Both the position numbers and the translations under genes were made by a program. Positions 46,134 through 55,078 of a stretch of DNA of 64,000 nucleotides are shown here, piece by piece (position 1 is the stretch's first letter; each line of letters starts with the position of its first letter). Source of the stretch: Cohaesibacter intestini (lineage in GTDB: Bacteria; Pseudomonadota; Alphaproteobacteria; Rhizobiales; Cohaesibacteraceae); assembly GCF_003324485.1 (NCBI RefSeq), contig NZ_QODK01000001.1:496001-560000 (forward strand), in the 5' to 3' direction. The notes under the pieces are model-generated. The model made no database searches. It was not told the DNA's origin and was given only the letters and a program-made list of their open reading frames with translations.

Positions 46134-46373
46134 TCATAGTCCTCTGTCGCCGTCACCGAAAGTTTCATTGAGCTGCAGGCTGACGCTCATCAGCATCCAG
46201 AAGCTGATCCCAAGCATGATCAGGCGCCCTTCCGCGGCCATGGGCAGGGAATAGCTGGTCACAAACATGGCCACGCAAGAGCCTGCCCAATACAGGCAGA
46301 AGGCCTTTTCAGAGATGGTCCATAACAGGCACCCAACAAAGAAGACAGCGCAAAGGACGAATGCGATTTCCAT
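46134..46373 (-). CDS. Small hypothetical membrane protein
   Basis: This 79-residue hydrophobic protein has two to three transmembrane segments (MEIAFVLCAVFFVGCLLWTI, FCLYWAGSCVAMFVTSYSLP, LIMLGISFWMLMSVSLQL) and a short charged C-terminus. GAGGAGG stands 7-9 nt before the ATG at 46373. No family is recognised. It is convergent with the nitroreductase gene. About 280 bp of AT-rich sequence without a gene lie between it and the LysR gene's stop. Confidence 0.7.
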   Translation of the reverse strand: MEIAFVLCAVFFVGCLLWTISEKAFCLYWAGSCVAMFVTSYSLPMAAEGRLIMLGISFWMLMSVSLQLNETFGDGDRGL

Positions 46374-46653
46374 GGAATCCTCCTCTCCATGATGATGATC
46401 CCACGATAACGCTGGAGGCTGTTCTGTGAGATTGACACAACACAAAAGCCAAGCTTCAAAACGCATTTTTCTTTCGTTATCCCGCGCTATTTTGCATAAT
46501 TTGTCCTAACAATTCAGCCATTTTCAGGATTTTAATTACCATAAAGCAGATATATTAGAACATATATTTCTTATAGCTAAGAATGCCTACAAAGAGCCGC
46601 TCAGAAGGGCTGAAATCCGGCATTTCGGTTGCGCGAAGTCGCGCACGAAATGA

Positions 46654-47547
46654 TCATTTTGCGGCAGCTGAGCTTTGCACTTCGATCTCGGCATGAGAAG
46701 CAATCCAGTTGCAGACCGTCTCGATGACCTCATTCTTGAGGGCCTGTTTCGGAGTGAGCAAATAGAAATCCTTGCCACCATCCGTCTTCTGGTCGCTGAC
46801 CCGCACAAGGCGGCCCTCTGCCAGATCCTGCTTGACGAGAAAGGCACTGACCAGGGCCACCCCCTGCCCGGCCAGAGCCGCATCAAGGGCCAGTGATGTC
46901 TGACTGAAGCGCAATCCTTGTGCACCGCAATCCTCCAACTGCATGGCCTTGAGGTAAGACGGCCAGCCATTGTGGGCGTCGTGCAGCTTGGGCAGCTGAG
47001 CCAGTGCTTCCGGGCTCAAAGGCAAGTCTTGCATGGCCACCAGCTGCGGCGCGGCAACGGCGATCAGTTGGTGGCGAAACAGCAAAGTTGCTTCCAGCGC
47101 TGCGCCAAAGGGCGGATTGCCCTGCCGGATCGCGATATCGACCTGATCATTGATCAGGCTTGAGACATTTTCCGTGGCAAGAAACTGCAGTTCAATCTCC
47201 GCATGGTGCCTGGAAAAGTCGGGCAGATGAGGAATGAGCCATTTGGCCGTGAAGGTCGGTGTGGCGCTGATCACCACGCGGCGCTGTTCAGGCAGGACCT
47301 GCCGGGTCGCGTCATGCAAGTCGAGAAAGATTGCCGCGATCCGGGCATGATAAGAGCGGCCTGTCTGGGTGAAAGCAAGCCCTTTGGCATGCCGCTCGAA
47401 CAGGGGCACTCCAAAGTGGGCCTCCAACTGGCGGACCTGTTGGGCGACGGCCCCTTGGGTGACATGCAGCTCGTCGGCGGCAGCGCGAAAGGTGAGATGG
47501 CGGCCTGCAGCTTCAAAGGCACGCAGAGCATTGAGTGGTGGCAACAT
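46654..47547 (-). CDS. LysR-family transcriptional regulator (GcvA-like)
   Basis: This 297-residue protein has an N-terminal winged helix with PPLNALRAFEAAGRHLTFRA and ADELHVTQGAVAQQVRQLEA, the GcvA-like subgroup. A periplasmic-binding-protein-like effector domain follows (VVISATPTFTAKWLIPHLPD, VDIAIRQGNPPF). The ATG at 47547 was chosen for the MLPPLNALRAF start. A longer frame to 47670 would overlap the divergent SDR gene. As usual for the family it faces the SDR gene across ~100 bp and probably controls that gene and itself. The effector is unknown. Confidence 0.93.
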   Translation of the reverse strand: MLPPLNALRAFEAAGRHLTFRAAADELHVTQGAVAQQVRQLEAHFGVPLFERHAKGLAFTQTGRSYHARIAAIFLDLHDATRQVLPEQRRVVISATPTFTAKWLIPHLPDFSRHHAEIELQFLATENVSSLINDQVDIAIRQGNPPFGAALEATLLFRHQLIAVAAPQLVAMQDLPLSPEALAQLPKLHDAHNGWPSYLKAMQLEDCGAQGLRFSQTSLALDAALAGQGVALVSAFLVKQDLAEGRLVRVSDQKTDGGKDFYLLTPKQALKNEVIETVCNWIASHAEIEVQSSAAAK

Positions 47548-47648
47548 ATTTGTCGATAGTTTTTCTACAGTGAGAAGAGATGGAAAGTCATGCGAACTTT
47601 CCGCCAGAATGGCGTATTCTCGACCAATTGAAAAGAAGGATACATGGT

Positions 47649-48353
47649 ATGACTGCAGAAAAAGTTGCATTGATCACGGCTGGAGGCAGTGGCATGGGGG
47701 CAGATGCTGCCAAACAGCTCGCCACTGATGGTTTCAAGGTGGGTGTTTTGTCCTCTTCGGGCAAAGGCGAAGCACTCGGCGATGCCTTAGGCGGCTTCGG
47801 GGTTACCGGGTCCAATCTCGATCCCGATCATCTGACAGCTTTGGTGGATGGGGCAATGGCACGCTGGGGGCGGGTCGATGTGCTGGTCAATTCTGCCGGT
47901 CATGGCCCGAAGGGAGCGATCCTCGACATCCCGGATGAAGATTGGCACAAGGGGATGGAGGTCTATTTGATGAATGTGATCCGTCCGACCCGTCTGGTCA
48001 CCCCGATCATGCAGGCGCAGGGGGCCGGTGCAATCATCAATATCTCGACCTTTGCGGCCTTTGAGCCGGATCCGCTTTTCCCGACTTCCGGCGTGTTTCG
48101 TGCCGGTCTGGCAAGCTTTTCAAAACTCTATGCGGACAAATATGCAGCCGACAATATCCGCATCAACAACATCCTGCCTGGCTTCATCGACAGCCTGCCG
48201 GAGACGGACGAGCGCCGCGCCCGCATCCCGCTTGGTCGTTATGGCAAGGCGAAAGAAGTCTCATCTCTGATCAGCTGGCTTGCGTCGGAGGATGGCGCCT
48301 ATATGACCGGACAAAATTTGCGGATCGATGGTGGATTGACCCGATCGGTTTGA
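47649..48353 (+). CDS. Short-chain dehydrogenase/reductase (SDR)
   Basis: This 234-residue Rossmann enzyme has a cofactor motif AGGSGMGADAAKQLATDG (TAGGSGMG in place of TGxxxGxG), LVNSAGHGPKGAIL (NSAG), catalytic Ser in ISTFAAFEPD and Tyr/Lys in SFSKLYADKYAADNIR. Here the usual YxxxK appears as SKLYADKY with slight shift. The tail GAYMTGQNLRIDGGLTRSV is standard. The start at 47649 has AAGAAGGA upstream. The substrate is unknown. It is a probable target of the divergent LysR regulator. A terminator hairpin follows at 48370-48400. Confidence 0.92.
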   Translation: MTAEKVALITAGGSGMGADAAKQLATDGFKVGVLSSSGKGEALGDALGGFGVTGSNLDPDHLTALVDGAMARWGRVDVLVNSAGHGPKGAILDIPDEDWHKGMEVYLMNVIRPTRLVTPIMQAQGAGAIINISTFAAFEPDPLFPTSGVFRAGLASFSKLYADKYAADNIRINNILPGFIDSLPETDERRARIPLGRYGKAKEVSSLISWLASEDGAYMTGQNLRIDGGLTRSV

Positions 48354-48369
48354 TCAGGTTCGAAATCAA

Positions 48370-48400
48370 CAAAGGCCCATCGCTGAGCGACGGGCCTTTG
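48370..48400. terminator. Bidirectional terminator hairpin between SDR and choice-of-anchor-I genes
   Basis: CAAAGGCCC (48370-48378) and GGGCCTTTG (48392-48400) are perfectly complementary, with an inner TCGC/GCGA extension of the stem. A T-rich tail follows on the - strand (TTTGTTGATTT), and a weaker one on the + strand. It lies between two convergent genes. Confidence 0.85.
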
Positions 48401-48426
48401 TCATTATAGTCAAGAAAGGTAACGCC

Positions 48427-49956
48427 CTATTTCACTTCATAGAGCGTGGTGGAGCCGGAGACTTCGTTGGCAACCGCGATCATTGGCTTGCCATGTGGGC
48501 TGTCTTTGGCAGAAATGAAGACGATGCCTTCGGGGGCGATGTCACCAGCGGTCATTTTCTCGGCTTCGCCGTCGAGTTTCACATTGTTGGCATAGGTCAC
48601 ATAAGAAGCATTGGCCGGGTCGGTGATGTCATAGACAACCACGCCGCCCATACGCTCCAGACCGATAAAGGCATAGAGTTTATCGCCGATGGAACCTAGC
48701 GCCAGCGCTTCCGGCTCGGTGCCTTTGTCGTCGGAGCGATTGTCAAAGCTCTCATTGGCGCCTTGGCTGTTGAAAGCGGTTGGGGCCAGCTCGGCCATTT
48801 TCGCTTCGATTTCAGTGCCGCTGTCAAACACCATCTCGCCTTTTTCATTGAAGATCGAGAAAGAGCGGCCGCCATAGCCATAAATGGCGTCAAAATCGCC
48901 GTCGCCATCCACATCACCCTTGGCGGTGGTGATTTTCAGACGGCCAAGATTTTTCTTGTCCTGCAACTCGGCTGCATTCGGGAAGGCTTTCTCGTCGAGC
49001 TTGACCTTGCCCAGACGGGTTTCTTCCGAATAGCCGTCATAATCGCGGGCGTCGCCTTCGTTGGCGGTCACGACATAGGCCATGCCGTCCTTGGTGAAGG
49101 AGGCGATGGTGTCCGGCTGGCGCATGGAGAGAACTGGCCAGTTTTTGCGGTTGATGGCGCCATCCTTGTCGGACAGGTCAACCAGCTCTTTGCTGTAATC
49201 CTGAAAACCGAGGGCGAAGACCGTTTTTAGCGCGGCTTTGTCGGCGTCGATGACGGCGATGGCGTTGTTTTCCTGCAAGGAGACAAAGATGGTCTTGGAG
49301 TCGGCGCTGATGGCCACATATTCCGGCTCGACATCCTGCGCGATGCTGGTGCCTTCAGGCGACGGGGTGTGGAAGCTGTCGCCCAGTGCCTTGGCATCGA
49401 GCGAGGCAAAGGAAATGGTCTTCACTTCCAAAGACGGGATAGCGACGATGGAAACGGTGCCTTCCGGGTCGGTCTTGTAGTCGCCCGATGGTTCGCCCTC
49501 ATTGGCCACCACGGCATAAGCGCCATTTGGTGCGAAGACCACATTGTCCGGCAGTGCGCCAACGGTGGCTTCACCAACGAAGGAGCCGTCGGTTTTATAC
49601 AGGGCCAGCTTGCCATCGGCCTGCTTGTTTTTCATCTCGACAGCGATGGCCACATAGTCCCCATGGACAGCAACGGAATTGGCACCTTTGCCGTGTTTCT
49701 TGACGTCGATGGCACCGGCTTTCCTGATCTCGGCCGGATTGGCAATATCGAGAATATCGATGGTCTTGTCATTGCCATTGACGACATAGAGCTTTTTGCC
49801 AGCCTTGTCATAGGACAGGACTTCGGCGGCACCTTCGTCAAACACTTTGGCTTCATAGGAGCTGATCGGCTCAAGCGACAGGGCGGAGGCGTGCGCCGCG
49901 AGCGTTAAAGACAGAGTGCTGGCCAGCAGCAGGGTCTTGGAAATGGATTTCAGCAT
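48427..49956 (-). CDS. Choice-of-anchor I family secreted beta-propeller protein
   Basis: This protein has 509 residues. The Sec signal is MLKSISKTLLLASTLSLTLA ... ASA. The mature part is a beta-propeller of LVIVD/NHL-like repeats: AEVLSYDKAGKKLYVVNGND, NSVAVHGDYVAIAVE, LPDNVVFAPNGAYAVVANEG and the diagnostic ANEGDARDYDGYSEETRLGK. The last part, IVFISAKDSPHGKPMIAVAN followed by EVSGSTTLYEV, marks the choice-of-anchor I family. The function is unknown. Related domains are fused to phosphatase/nucleotidase modules elsewhere, but no catalytic domain is present here. GAGGGG precedes the ATG at 49956. It is monocistronic. Confidence 0.88.
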   Translation of the reverse strand: MLKSISKTLLLASTLSLTLAAHASALSLEPISSYEAKVFDEGAAEVLSYDKAGKKLYVVNGNDKTIDILDIANPAEIRKAGAIDVKKHGKGANSVAVHGDYVAIAVEMKNKQADGKLALYKTDGSFVGEATVGALPDNVVFAPNGAYAVVANEGEPSGDYKTDPEGTVSIVAIPSLEVKTISFASLDAKALGDSFHTPSPEGTSIAQDVEPEYVAISADSKTIFVSLQENNAIAVIDADKAALKTVFALGFQDYSKELVDLSDKDGAINRKNWPVLSMRQPDTIASFTKDGMAYVVTANEGDARDYDGYSEETRLGKVKLDEKAFPNAAELQDKKNLGRLKITTAKGDVDGDGDFDAIYGYGGRSFSIFNEKGEMVFDSGTEIEAKMAELAPTAFNSQGANESFDNRSDDKGTEPEALALGSIGDKLYAFIGLERMGGVVVYDITDPANASYVTYANNVKLDGEAEKMTAGDIAPEGIVFISAKDSPHGKPMIAVANEVSGSTTLYEVK

Positions 49957-50174
49957 GATGGTTCCCCTCAACATGAACTAGAATGCCCCTGCCTTAGACG
50001 CTGCGTGTGACAGCCACGTGAAGCACAGAAGGGTGTTTTCAGGGGCCTTTTGCGCTTCATCCATGCTGCGAGGGTGGAAAATGTCGGCCAGACAAGTTCG
50101 CGCTTTTGCTCTCTTTTCCTTTGCTTTGGATAGAGATAGGTTGGGTCAAAATAACAATCCTCCCGGAGACCGAC

Positions 50175-50945
50175 ATGTGCCGCTGGATCGCCTATAAGGG
50201 GCAGCCCATCTATCTTGAAAATTACGTCACCAAGGCCGAGCATTCTCTGCTGCATCAAAGCTTGCATGCGGAAAAGGCCAAGACCGAAACCAATGGTGAT
50301 GGCTTTGGCATCGGCTGGTATGCCAACCGCGCGGAGCCGGGCATTTATCGCGAAATCCTGCCCGCATGGAATGACTGCAATCTCAAATCCCTTGCCGCAC
50401 AGATCCAGTCGCCGCTTTTCTTTGCCCATGTCCGCGCCTCCACGGGCACCGCCACCAGCCGGTCGAACTGCCATCCTTTCTCGCATCAAAACTGGATGTT
50501 CATGCATAATGGCCAGATTGGCGGCTATTCCAAGGTGCGGCGGTTGTTGGAGCGTCAACTGGATGACACCTGTTTCGATGCGCGGCAGGGCACGACGGAT
50601 TCCGAACTTCTGTTCCTGCTGGCGATGCAGGAAGATCTAAAAACCTGCCCGGTCAAGGCTCTGCAGGCGGTGCTGGAACGGGTGCGGGCCGCGATGGTGG
50701 ACAAACGGGTCGATGCCCCCTTACGCTTCACCTCTTGCCTGTCGAATGGCGAGAAATTGTTCGGCTTCCGTTGCTCGTCGGACAATCAGGCGCCGTCGCT
50801 CTTTTATCGCCGCTATGAGAACGGCGATATCATTCTGGTCTCCGAGCCGATCGACCGGCAGACCGAATGTTGGCAGGAAGTGCCGCAGGATCACGCGATC
50901 TGTTTCACCGATGACACGATGATCCTGCGGGAGATGAAGTTGTGA
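50175..50945 (+). CDS. Class II glutamine amidotransferase (YafJ-like)
   Basis: This is a 256-residue stand-alone glutaminase-fold protein. Cys2 follows the initiator Met (MCRWIAYKGQPIYLENYV) as the N-terminal nucleophile. NGDGFGIGWYA, FFAHVRASTGT and HPFSHQNWMFMHNGQIGGY are the conserved NTN-hydrolase motifs. No synthase domain is attached, so the ammonia acceptor is unknown. The ATG at 50175 places the Cys second and has GGAG upstream, which decides the start. The next gene's GTG overlaps its stop by 4 nt. Confidence 0.93.
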   Translation: MCRWIAYKGQPIYLENYVTKAEHSLLHQSLHAEKAKTETNGDGFGIGWYANRAEPGIYREILPAWNDCNLKSLAAQIQSPLFFAHVRASTGTATSRSNCHPFSHQNWMFMHNGQIGGYSKVRRLLERQLDDTCFDARQGTTDSELLFLLAMQEDLKTCPVKALQAVLERVRAAMVDKRVDAPLRFTSCLSNGEKLFGFRCSSDNQAPSLFYRRYENGDIILVSEPIDRQTECWQEVPQDHAICFTDDTMILREMKL

Positions 50946-51373
50946 CAGCCTCCCATCCCAGTTTTGCCAATCCGGCCCTTGCCGATGCCTTCAATGCTTT
51001 CCCTTTGCCAACGCGCCAAGCCTTACAGAAGGTTCGGAGCTGGATCTATGAGATTGCAGCCGCTGATGCGCAGATCGGGACGATTGTTGAAGAACTGAAA
51101 TGGGGGCAGCCCTCTTATGCCACGCAGCCCAAAAGCGGGGTGCCTTTGCGGCTGGGGCAGCCAAAGGATGGGGCCAGCAGTGCTCTTTATGTCCCGTGCC
51201 AGTCGGCCTTGATTGGGGAGTTGCGCGCCCATTATGATCGCGGCGAAGCCTCCAGCATTTGGTTTGAAGGCAATCGGGGTCTGCATTTTGACCCAACCAA
51301 ACCCTTGCCGGAGGCCGAGCTTCGTCACGCCATCAAGCTGGCGCTCACCTATTATCAGCGACGCAAGGGTTGA
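50942..51373 (+). CDS. DUF1801 domain-containing protein
   Basis: This 143-residue cytoplasmic protein has DUF1801-like features: LPTRQALQKVRSWIYEIAAA, VEELKWGQPSYAT, then LRLGQP and LYVPCQSALIGELRAHY. The family's function is not settled. It is translationally coupled to the amidotransferase gene (GTG start within the upstream stop), so the two are probably co-expressed. It converges on the DUF1428 gene. Confidence 0.85.
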   Translation: MTASHPSFANPALADAFNAFPLPTRQALQKVRSWIYEIAAADAQIGTIVEELKWGQPSYATQPKSGVPLRLGQPKDGASSALYVPCQSALIGELRAHYDRGEASSIWFEGNRGLHFDPTKPLPEAELRHAIKLALTYYQRRKG

Positions 51374-51416
51374 CGAGACGCCTTGCACTGCAGCCAACGC
51401 TCCGCTTGCCGAGTGC

Positions 51417-51770
51417 TTAATCTGATTGGGCTTGCGCAACAATGCTGAAAGTGCCGTGGATCATCCGTTTGCCATCGAAGGGCATCGGTTCTTGCATTTG
51501 GCCATCCGCCATAATTTGCTCCCACGCTGCGTCATGCGCCTCTTTGGATGGCCAGACAATCCAGGAGAAACAGACCGTCTCATCGGGCTTGCATTGAACG
51601 GCCATTGGGAAGGACGTCACTTCTCCCTCGGGCACGTCATCACCCCAGGCATCAACGGCGTGCAATGCGCCATAGCGAACGAATGTCTCGCACATTTGCT
51701 GAGCAACCTTGGTGAAGTCTTCTTTCCTGTCGCTGGGCACCGCATAGGCAACCCCGTCGATATAGGCCAT
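51417..51770 (-). CDS. DUF1428 family protein (ferredoxin-like dimeric alpha/beta barrel)
   Basis: This is a 117-residue protein with the family start MAYIDGVAYAVPSDRKEDFT, then WGDDVPEGEVTSFPMAVQCK and the end DGKRMIHGTFSIV. Those match DUF1428/YbaA-type small proteins. The function is unknown. The start at 51770 has GGAGA upstream. It is monocistronic. Confidence 0.9.
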   Translation of the reverse strand: MAYIDGVAYAVPSDRKEDFTKVAQQMCETFVRYGALHAVDAWGDDVPEGEVTSFPMAVQCKPDETVCFSWIVWPSKEAHDAAWEQIMADGQMQEPMPFDGKRMIHGTFSIVAQAQSD

Positions 51771-52057
51771 TCTCTCCGTCTCCCTGACCATGTGTGCCAT
51801 TTGGCTCCACTTTCATGCCAAGCATCAGGCTATAGCAGATACCGAACCGAGGCGATCCGTGGCTGGCGAAGTCTTGCTCACGTGTGCGTGAGCAAGAATA
51901 CTCAACCAGTCGCATGGCAAGCTGGATTTCCACTCGGCGCCATGCTAGAGCCAGTTGGCATCCTCGCGGCCTAACAAGCCCGATTGCGACGCGGTCTCTC
52001 ACCCTGTTCACGCCTGATCGTGACCCCTCATCCACGGAACCGATACAAGTCTCTGCC

Positions 52058-52972
52058 ATGCCTACCTGGATTCTGATCACCATCAGTGCTGCCTTTCTGC
52101 AGAATATTCGCTCGTCGCTGCAAAAGCACCTGAAAGGCGCTTTGGGGACGATGGGCGCGACTTTCGTGCGCTTTGCCTTTGGCGCCCCATTCGCTGTGCT
52201 CTATCTGCTGGTCTATGCAAGCAGCGTCGGCAAGGCGCTGCCAACCGCCAACGAGGCCTTTCTCTTTTGGGTACTGGTGGGGGCGAGCACCCAGATTATC
52301 GGCCAGTTGCTGCTGATCTACCTGTTTTCCTTCCGCAATTTCACCGTCGGCAGTGCCTATTCCCGCACCGAGCCAGCACAGGCGGCATTGTTTGCCTTCA
52401 TCGTCTTTTCGGAAACCCTGACTCCGGGCGCTCTGGTTGCCATTGGCATCGCCGTGCTTGGCGTGATGCTGATTTCGGTCGCCCGAACCAGCCTCACCCT
52501 GCACAGTCTGCTAACCTCGGCCTTTTCCAAAACCGCCTTGATCGGACTTGGTTCGGGTTCGTTTTTCGGGGTGGCAGCCTCCTCATATCGCGCAGCTTCC
52601 CTCTCCTTGGTCGACAGCATGGCTGCACCGGATACGATTTTGCAGGCCAGCTTCACCTTATCGGTCGCCATATTGATCCAGACCCTTGCCATGGGGATCT
52701 GGATCGCAATCCGGCACCGTGAAGAGTTTGGCAATATGCTGCGGGTTTGGAAGGCATCTCTTGCCACCGGCTTTGTCGGAGCGACGGCATCGTTCTGCTG
52801 GTTCATCGCCATGACCCTGCAGCAAGCGGCAATGGTCAAAGCGGTGGCTCAGGTTGAGCTGCTTTTCACCTTTGCGACCTCGGTCTTTGTCTTCAAGGAA
52901 AAGATCAATCGGCTGGAACTGATTGGCTGCGCAATGATTGTTCTGGGCGTGGTCACTTTGGTGCTGGGATGA
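52058..52972 (+). CDS. EamA/DMT-superfamily transporter
   Basis: This 304-residue inner-membrane protein has ten predicted helices in two EamA repeats (LFWVLVGASTQIIGQLLLIY; TGFVGATASFCWFIAMTLQQ ... VELLFTFATSVFVFKEKINR). The N-terminal half ends VAIGIAVLGVMLISVARTSL. The ATG at 52058 starts directly on the first helix. The longer frame to 51884 lacks a signal and is rejected. The substrate is unknown. Family members move amino acids, nucleotide sugars or metabolites. It is isolated, with no clear operon. Confidence 0.88.
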   Translation: MPTWILITISAAFLQNIRSSLQKHLKGALGTMGATFVRFAFGAPFAVLYLLVYASSVGKALPTANEAFLFWVLVGASTQIIGQLLLIYLFSFRNFTVGSAYSRTEPAQAALFAFIVFSETLTPGALVAIGIAVLGVMLISVARTSLTLHSLLTSAFSKTALIGLGSGSFFGVAASSYRAASLSLVDSMAAPDTILQASFTLSVAILIQTLAMGIWIAIRHREEFGNMLRVWKASLATGFVGATASFCWFIAMTLQQAAMVKAVAQVELLFTFATSVFVFKEKINRLELIGCAMIVLGVVTLVLG

Positions 52973-53018
52973 TGGCAAGGCATTTGCACACCTCGCCATA
53001 GCCCAATGCGTGTGGGAC

Positions 53019-53675
53019 TTATTTTTTGTTCAAACCTATCGAGGCCCCGCAGGTCACAGAGACTTCATATTTGTAGCTGTCGCGTTGACTCGTGGTGTTG
53101 CTCAACTTCCAGCCTTTCTTGGCTTTGTTCTTGCGTGCCGCAACCGCATCCAGCTCGAAATAGGCGTAAGCCTTGACGCTTTGCTGTTTGCTCAGCACCT
53201 GCTGCTTGCTTTGTCCCTTGCCCATCAGATATTGCATCCGCAGTGCGCAGCGTTTTTTCGGATCAGAGCCGTGCCATTTGATCGCATGAAGTGGGAGTTT
53301 GGCATTGTAATGCAATGAGACCGTGCGTTTGCTGCCAGATCCGACAGCCCGGTGGGCAAAGCTCTTGCTCCAAAGGGCACCGTCCGCTTCGAAATAGCGC
53401 ACACCCTTGAAGGATCCGAGCTTCATGGCGACGATGCGCTTGCCGCTTTTCGCTTTGGCATAGAGCCCCAGCGGGAAGGTATAGCTGGTGGTCTTGATCT
53501 GGGTGTAGCCGTTGCCATTGGCCGCAACATAGATCGATTTGGGATTGATACCATCGCGCTTGACCTCAACCTTTTCGATCCAGTCCTTGGCGTGGGCCAC
53601 GGAGGGGACGGCGAGGCCGGTAGCGACAATGCCAGTGGTGAGACAAGCGGCGATGAGAGCGGTTTGTTTGAACAT
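53019..53675 (-). CDS. Hypothetical secreted protein
   Basis: This is a 218-residue protein with a clear Sec signal (MFKQTALIAACLTTGIVATG ... AHA). The mature part is Lys/Ser-rich and beta-like (KDWIEKVEVKRDGINPKSIY, SLHYNAKLPLHAIKWHGSDP) with only two cysteines (RCALRMQYL and VTCGASIG), suggesting one disulfide. No family is recognised. It is probably periplasmic or secreted. AGGAAAGG precedes the ATG at 53675. It is convergent with the EamA gene and downstream of hisC on the same strand. Confidence 0.8.
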   Translation of the reverse strand: MFKQTALIAACLTTGIVATGLAVPSVAHAKDWIEKVEVKRDGINPKSIYVAANGNGYTQIKTTSYTFPLGLYAKAKSGKRIVAMKLGSFKGVRYFEADGALWSKSFAHRAVGSGSKRTVSLHYNAKLPLHAIKWHGSDPKKRCALRMQYLMGKGQSKQQVLSKQQSVKAYAYFELDAVAARKNKAKKGWKLSNTTSQRDSYKYEVSVTCGASIGLNKK

Positions 53676-53783
53676 GGGAATTCCTTTCCTGAGTGATATC
53701 CGCGATTGCTGTTTCCCATCAGTCGCGGCCACCCCGGAAAGGGTTCTTCCAAAAAGCGCAAAAACTACGCAATTGTACCTAAC

Positions 53784-54854
53784 TTAGTTCGGAGCACCTC
53801 GCAGGATCTCCTTGAGCGACGTCACCAGAGCCTGACATTCCGTGCGGGTGCCGATGGAAATCCTCAGCCAGTTGACAATCCTTGGGTGGTTGAAATGGCG
53901 CACCAGAATGCCGCGCTCACGCAAGGCGGCAAGGATGGTGGCCGCAGGCATATCCCCGTGGGAGGCAAAGACAAAGTTGGTGGCCGAGGGCAGCACATCA
54001 AAGCCGAGCATTGTCAGATCACCCACGAGCTGTGCCCGGTCCGACTTCACTTTGGCGATCGTCTCCTCAAAGCCTTCCCGGTCCTGCCAGGCGGCGAGCG
54101 CCGAAGCGAGCGCCAGTCGCCCAAGCGGATAGGAATTGAAGCTATCCTTGACCCGGACGAGGCCTTCGATCAGGTGGGGTTGGCCGAGTGCAAAGCCAAC
54201 GCGCATCCCGGCCAAGGCGCGGGACTTGGAGAAGGTCTGCACCACCAACAAGTTATCATAGAGTGGGATCAGGCTTGCGGCACTGTCAGCACCGAAATCG
54301 ACATAGGCCTCATCGACCAGCACCACCACATCGGGGTTTTGCTGCAAGATCCGTTCAATTGCCGCCAGAGGCTGAGCAATGCCTGTTGGCGCGTTGGGGT
54401 TGGCCACCACGATGCCACCACAGGGGCGGGCATAATCTTCCAGCCGATAGCGAAAGCCCTCATCCAGCGGGACCAGTTGATGTTCGATCTCGAACAAGCG
54501 GCAATAGGTCTTGTAGAAGCTGTAAGTAATGTCAGCAAACAGGATCGGCTGTTTGCCCGAAAAGAAGGCGCGAAAGGCATGGGCCAGCACTTCGTCCGAT
54601 CCATTGCCGGCAAAGACATGGGATGCATCCAACCCATGGCTTTCGCCGATGGCCGTGCGCAGGGCACTGGCGGTCGGGTCGGGATAGAGCCGCAGATCCT
54701 CTCCTGTCTCGGCCCGGATCGCGTCCAATATCTTGGCCGATGGCCCATAGGGGCTTTCATTGGTGTTGAGCTTGATCACCCGCTCGCCCTTGGGCTGCTC
54801 ACCGGGAATATAGGGCTGCAAGTCCCCAACAATCGGGCTCCAGAATTTCGACAT
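53784..54854 (-). CDS. hisC: Histidinol-phosphate aminotransferase
   Basis: This 356-residue PLP fold-type I aminotransferase acts in histidine synthesis. Motifs include KLNTNESPYGPSAKILDAIR (substrate and PLP loop), GNGSDEVLAHAFRAFF, VDEAYVDFG (Asp binding the pyridine N), SKSRALAGMRVGFALG with the PLP Lys (FSKSRALAGMR) and the C-terminal RISIGTRTECQALV. Length and motifs are normal. The family also contains aromatic aminotransferases, but this pattern is HisC-like. Other his genes are not nearby. Confidence 0.92.
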   Translation of the reverse strand: MSKFWSPIVGDLQPYIPGEQPKGERVIKLNTNESPYGPSAKILDAIRAETGEDLRLYPDPTASALRTAIGESHGLDASHVFAGNGSDEVLAHAFRAFFSGKQPILFADITYSFYKTYCRLFEIEHQLVPLDEGFRYRLEDYARPCGGIVVANPNAPTGIAQPLAAIERILQQNPDVVVLVDEAYVDFGADSAASLIPLYDNLLVVQTFSKSRALAGMRVGFALGQPHLIEGLVRVKDSFNSYPLGRLALASALAAWQDREGFEETIAKVKSDRAQLVGDLTMLGFDVLPSATNFVFASHGDMPAATILAALRERGILVRHFNHPRIVNWLRISIGTRTECQALVTSLKEILRGAPN

Positions 54855-55078
54855 AAGTGGGCTCCTTCACTTGAAGACGGAGATGGGAGACAGAGGCGGG
54901 AAAAAGTGGCTCTAGAAATAGGCGTAGCGCGATGGAAGCGGGAGGGCCAGCACTTATATCTCGATTTGGCTTTTAAATTGCCGGTGCGCCATGAAATGCA
55001 ACCTGTATAGAACTACAGGTAGAAATTACCCAAAACCCTGCTAGGATGATGTTCCTAAATCTTAATCAGCGGGACACC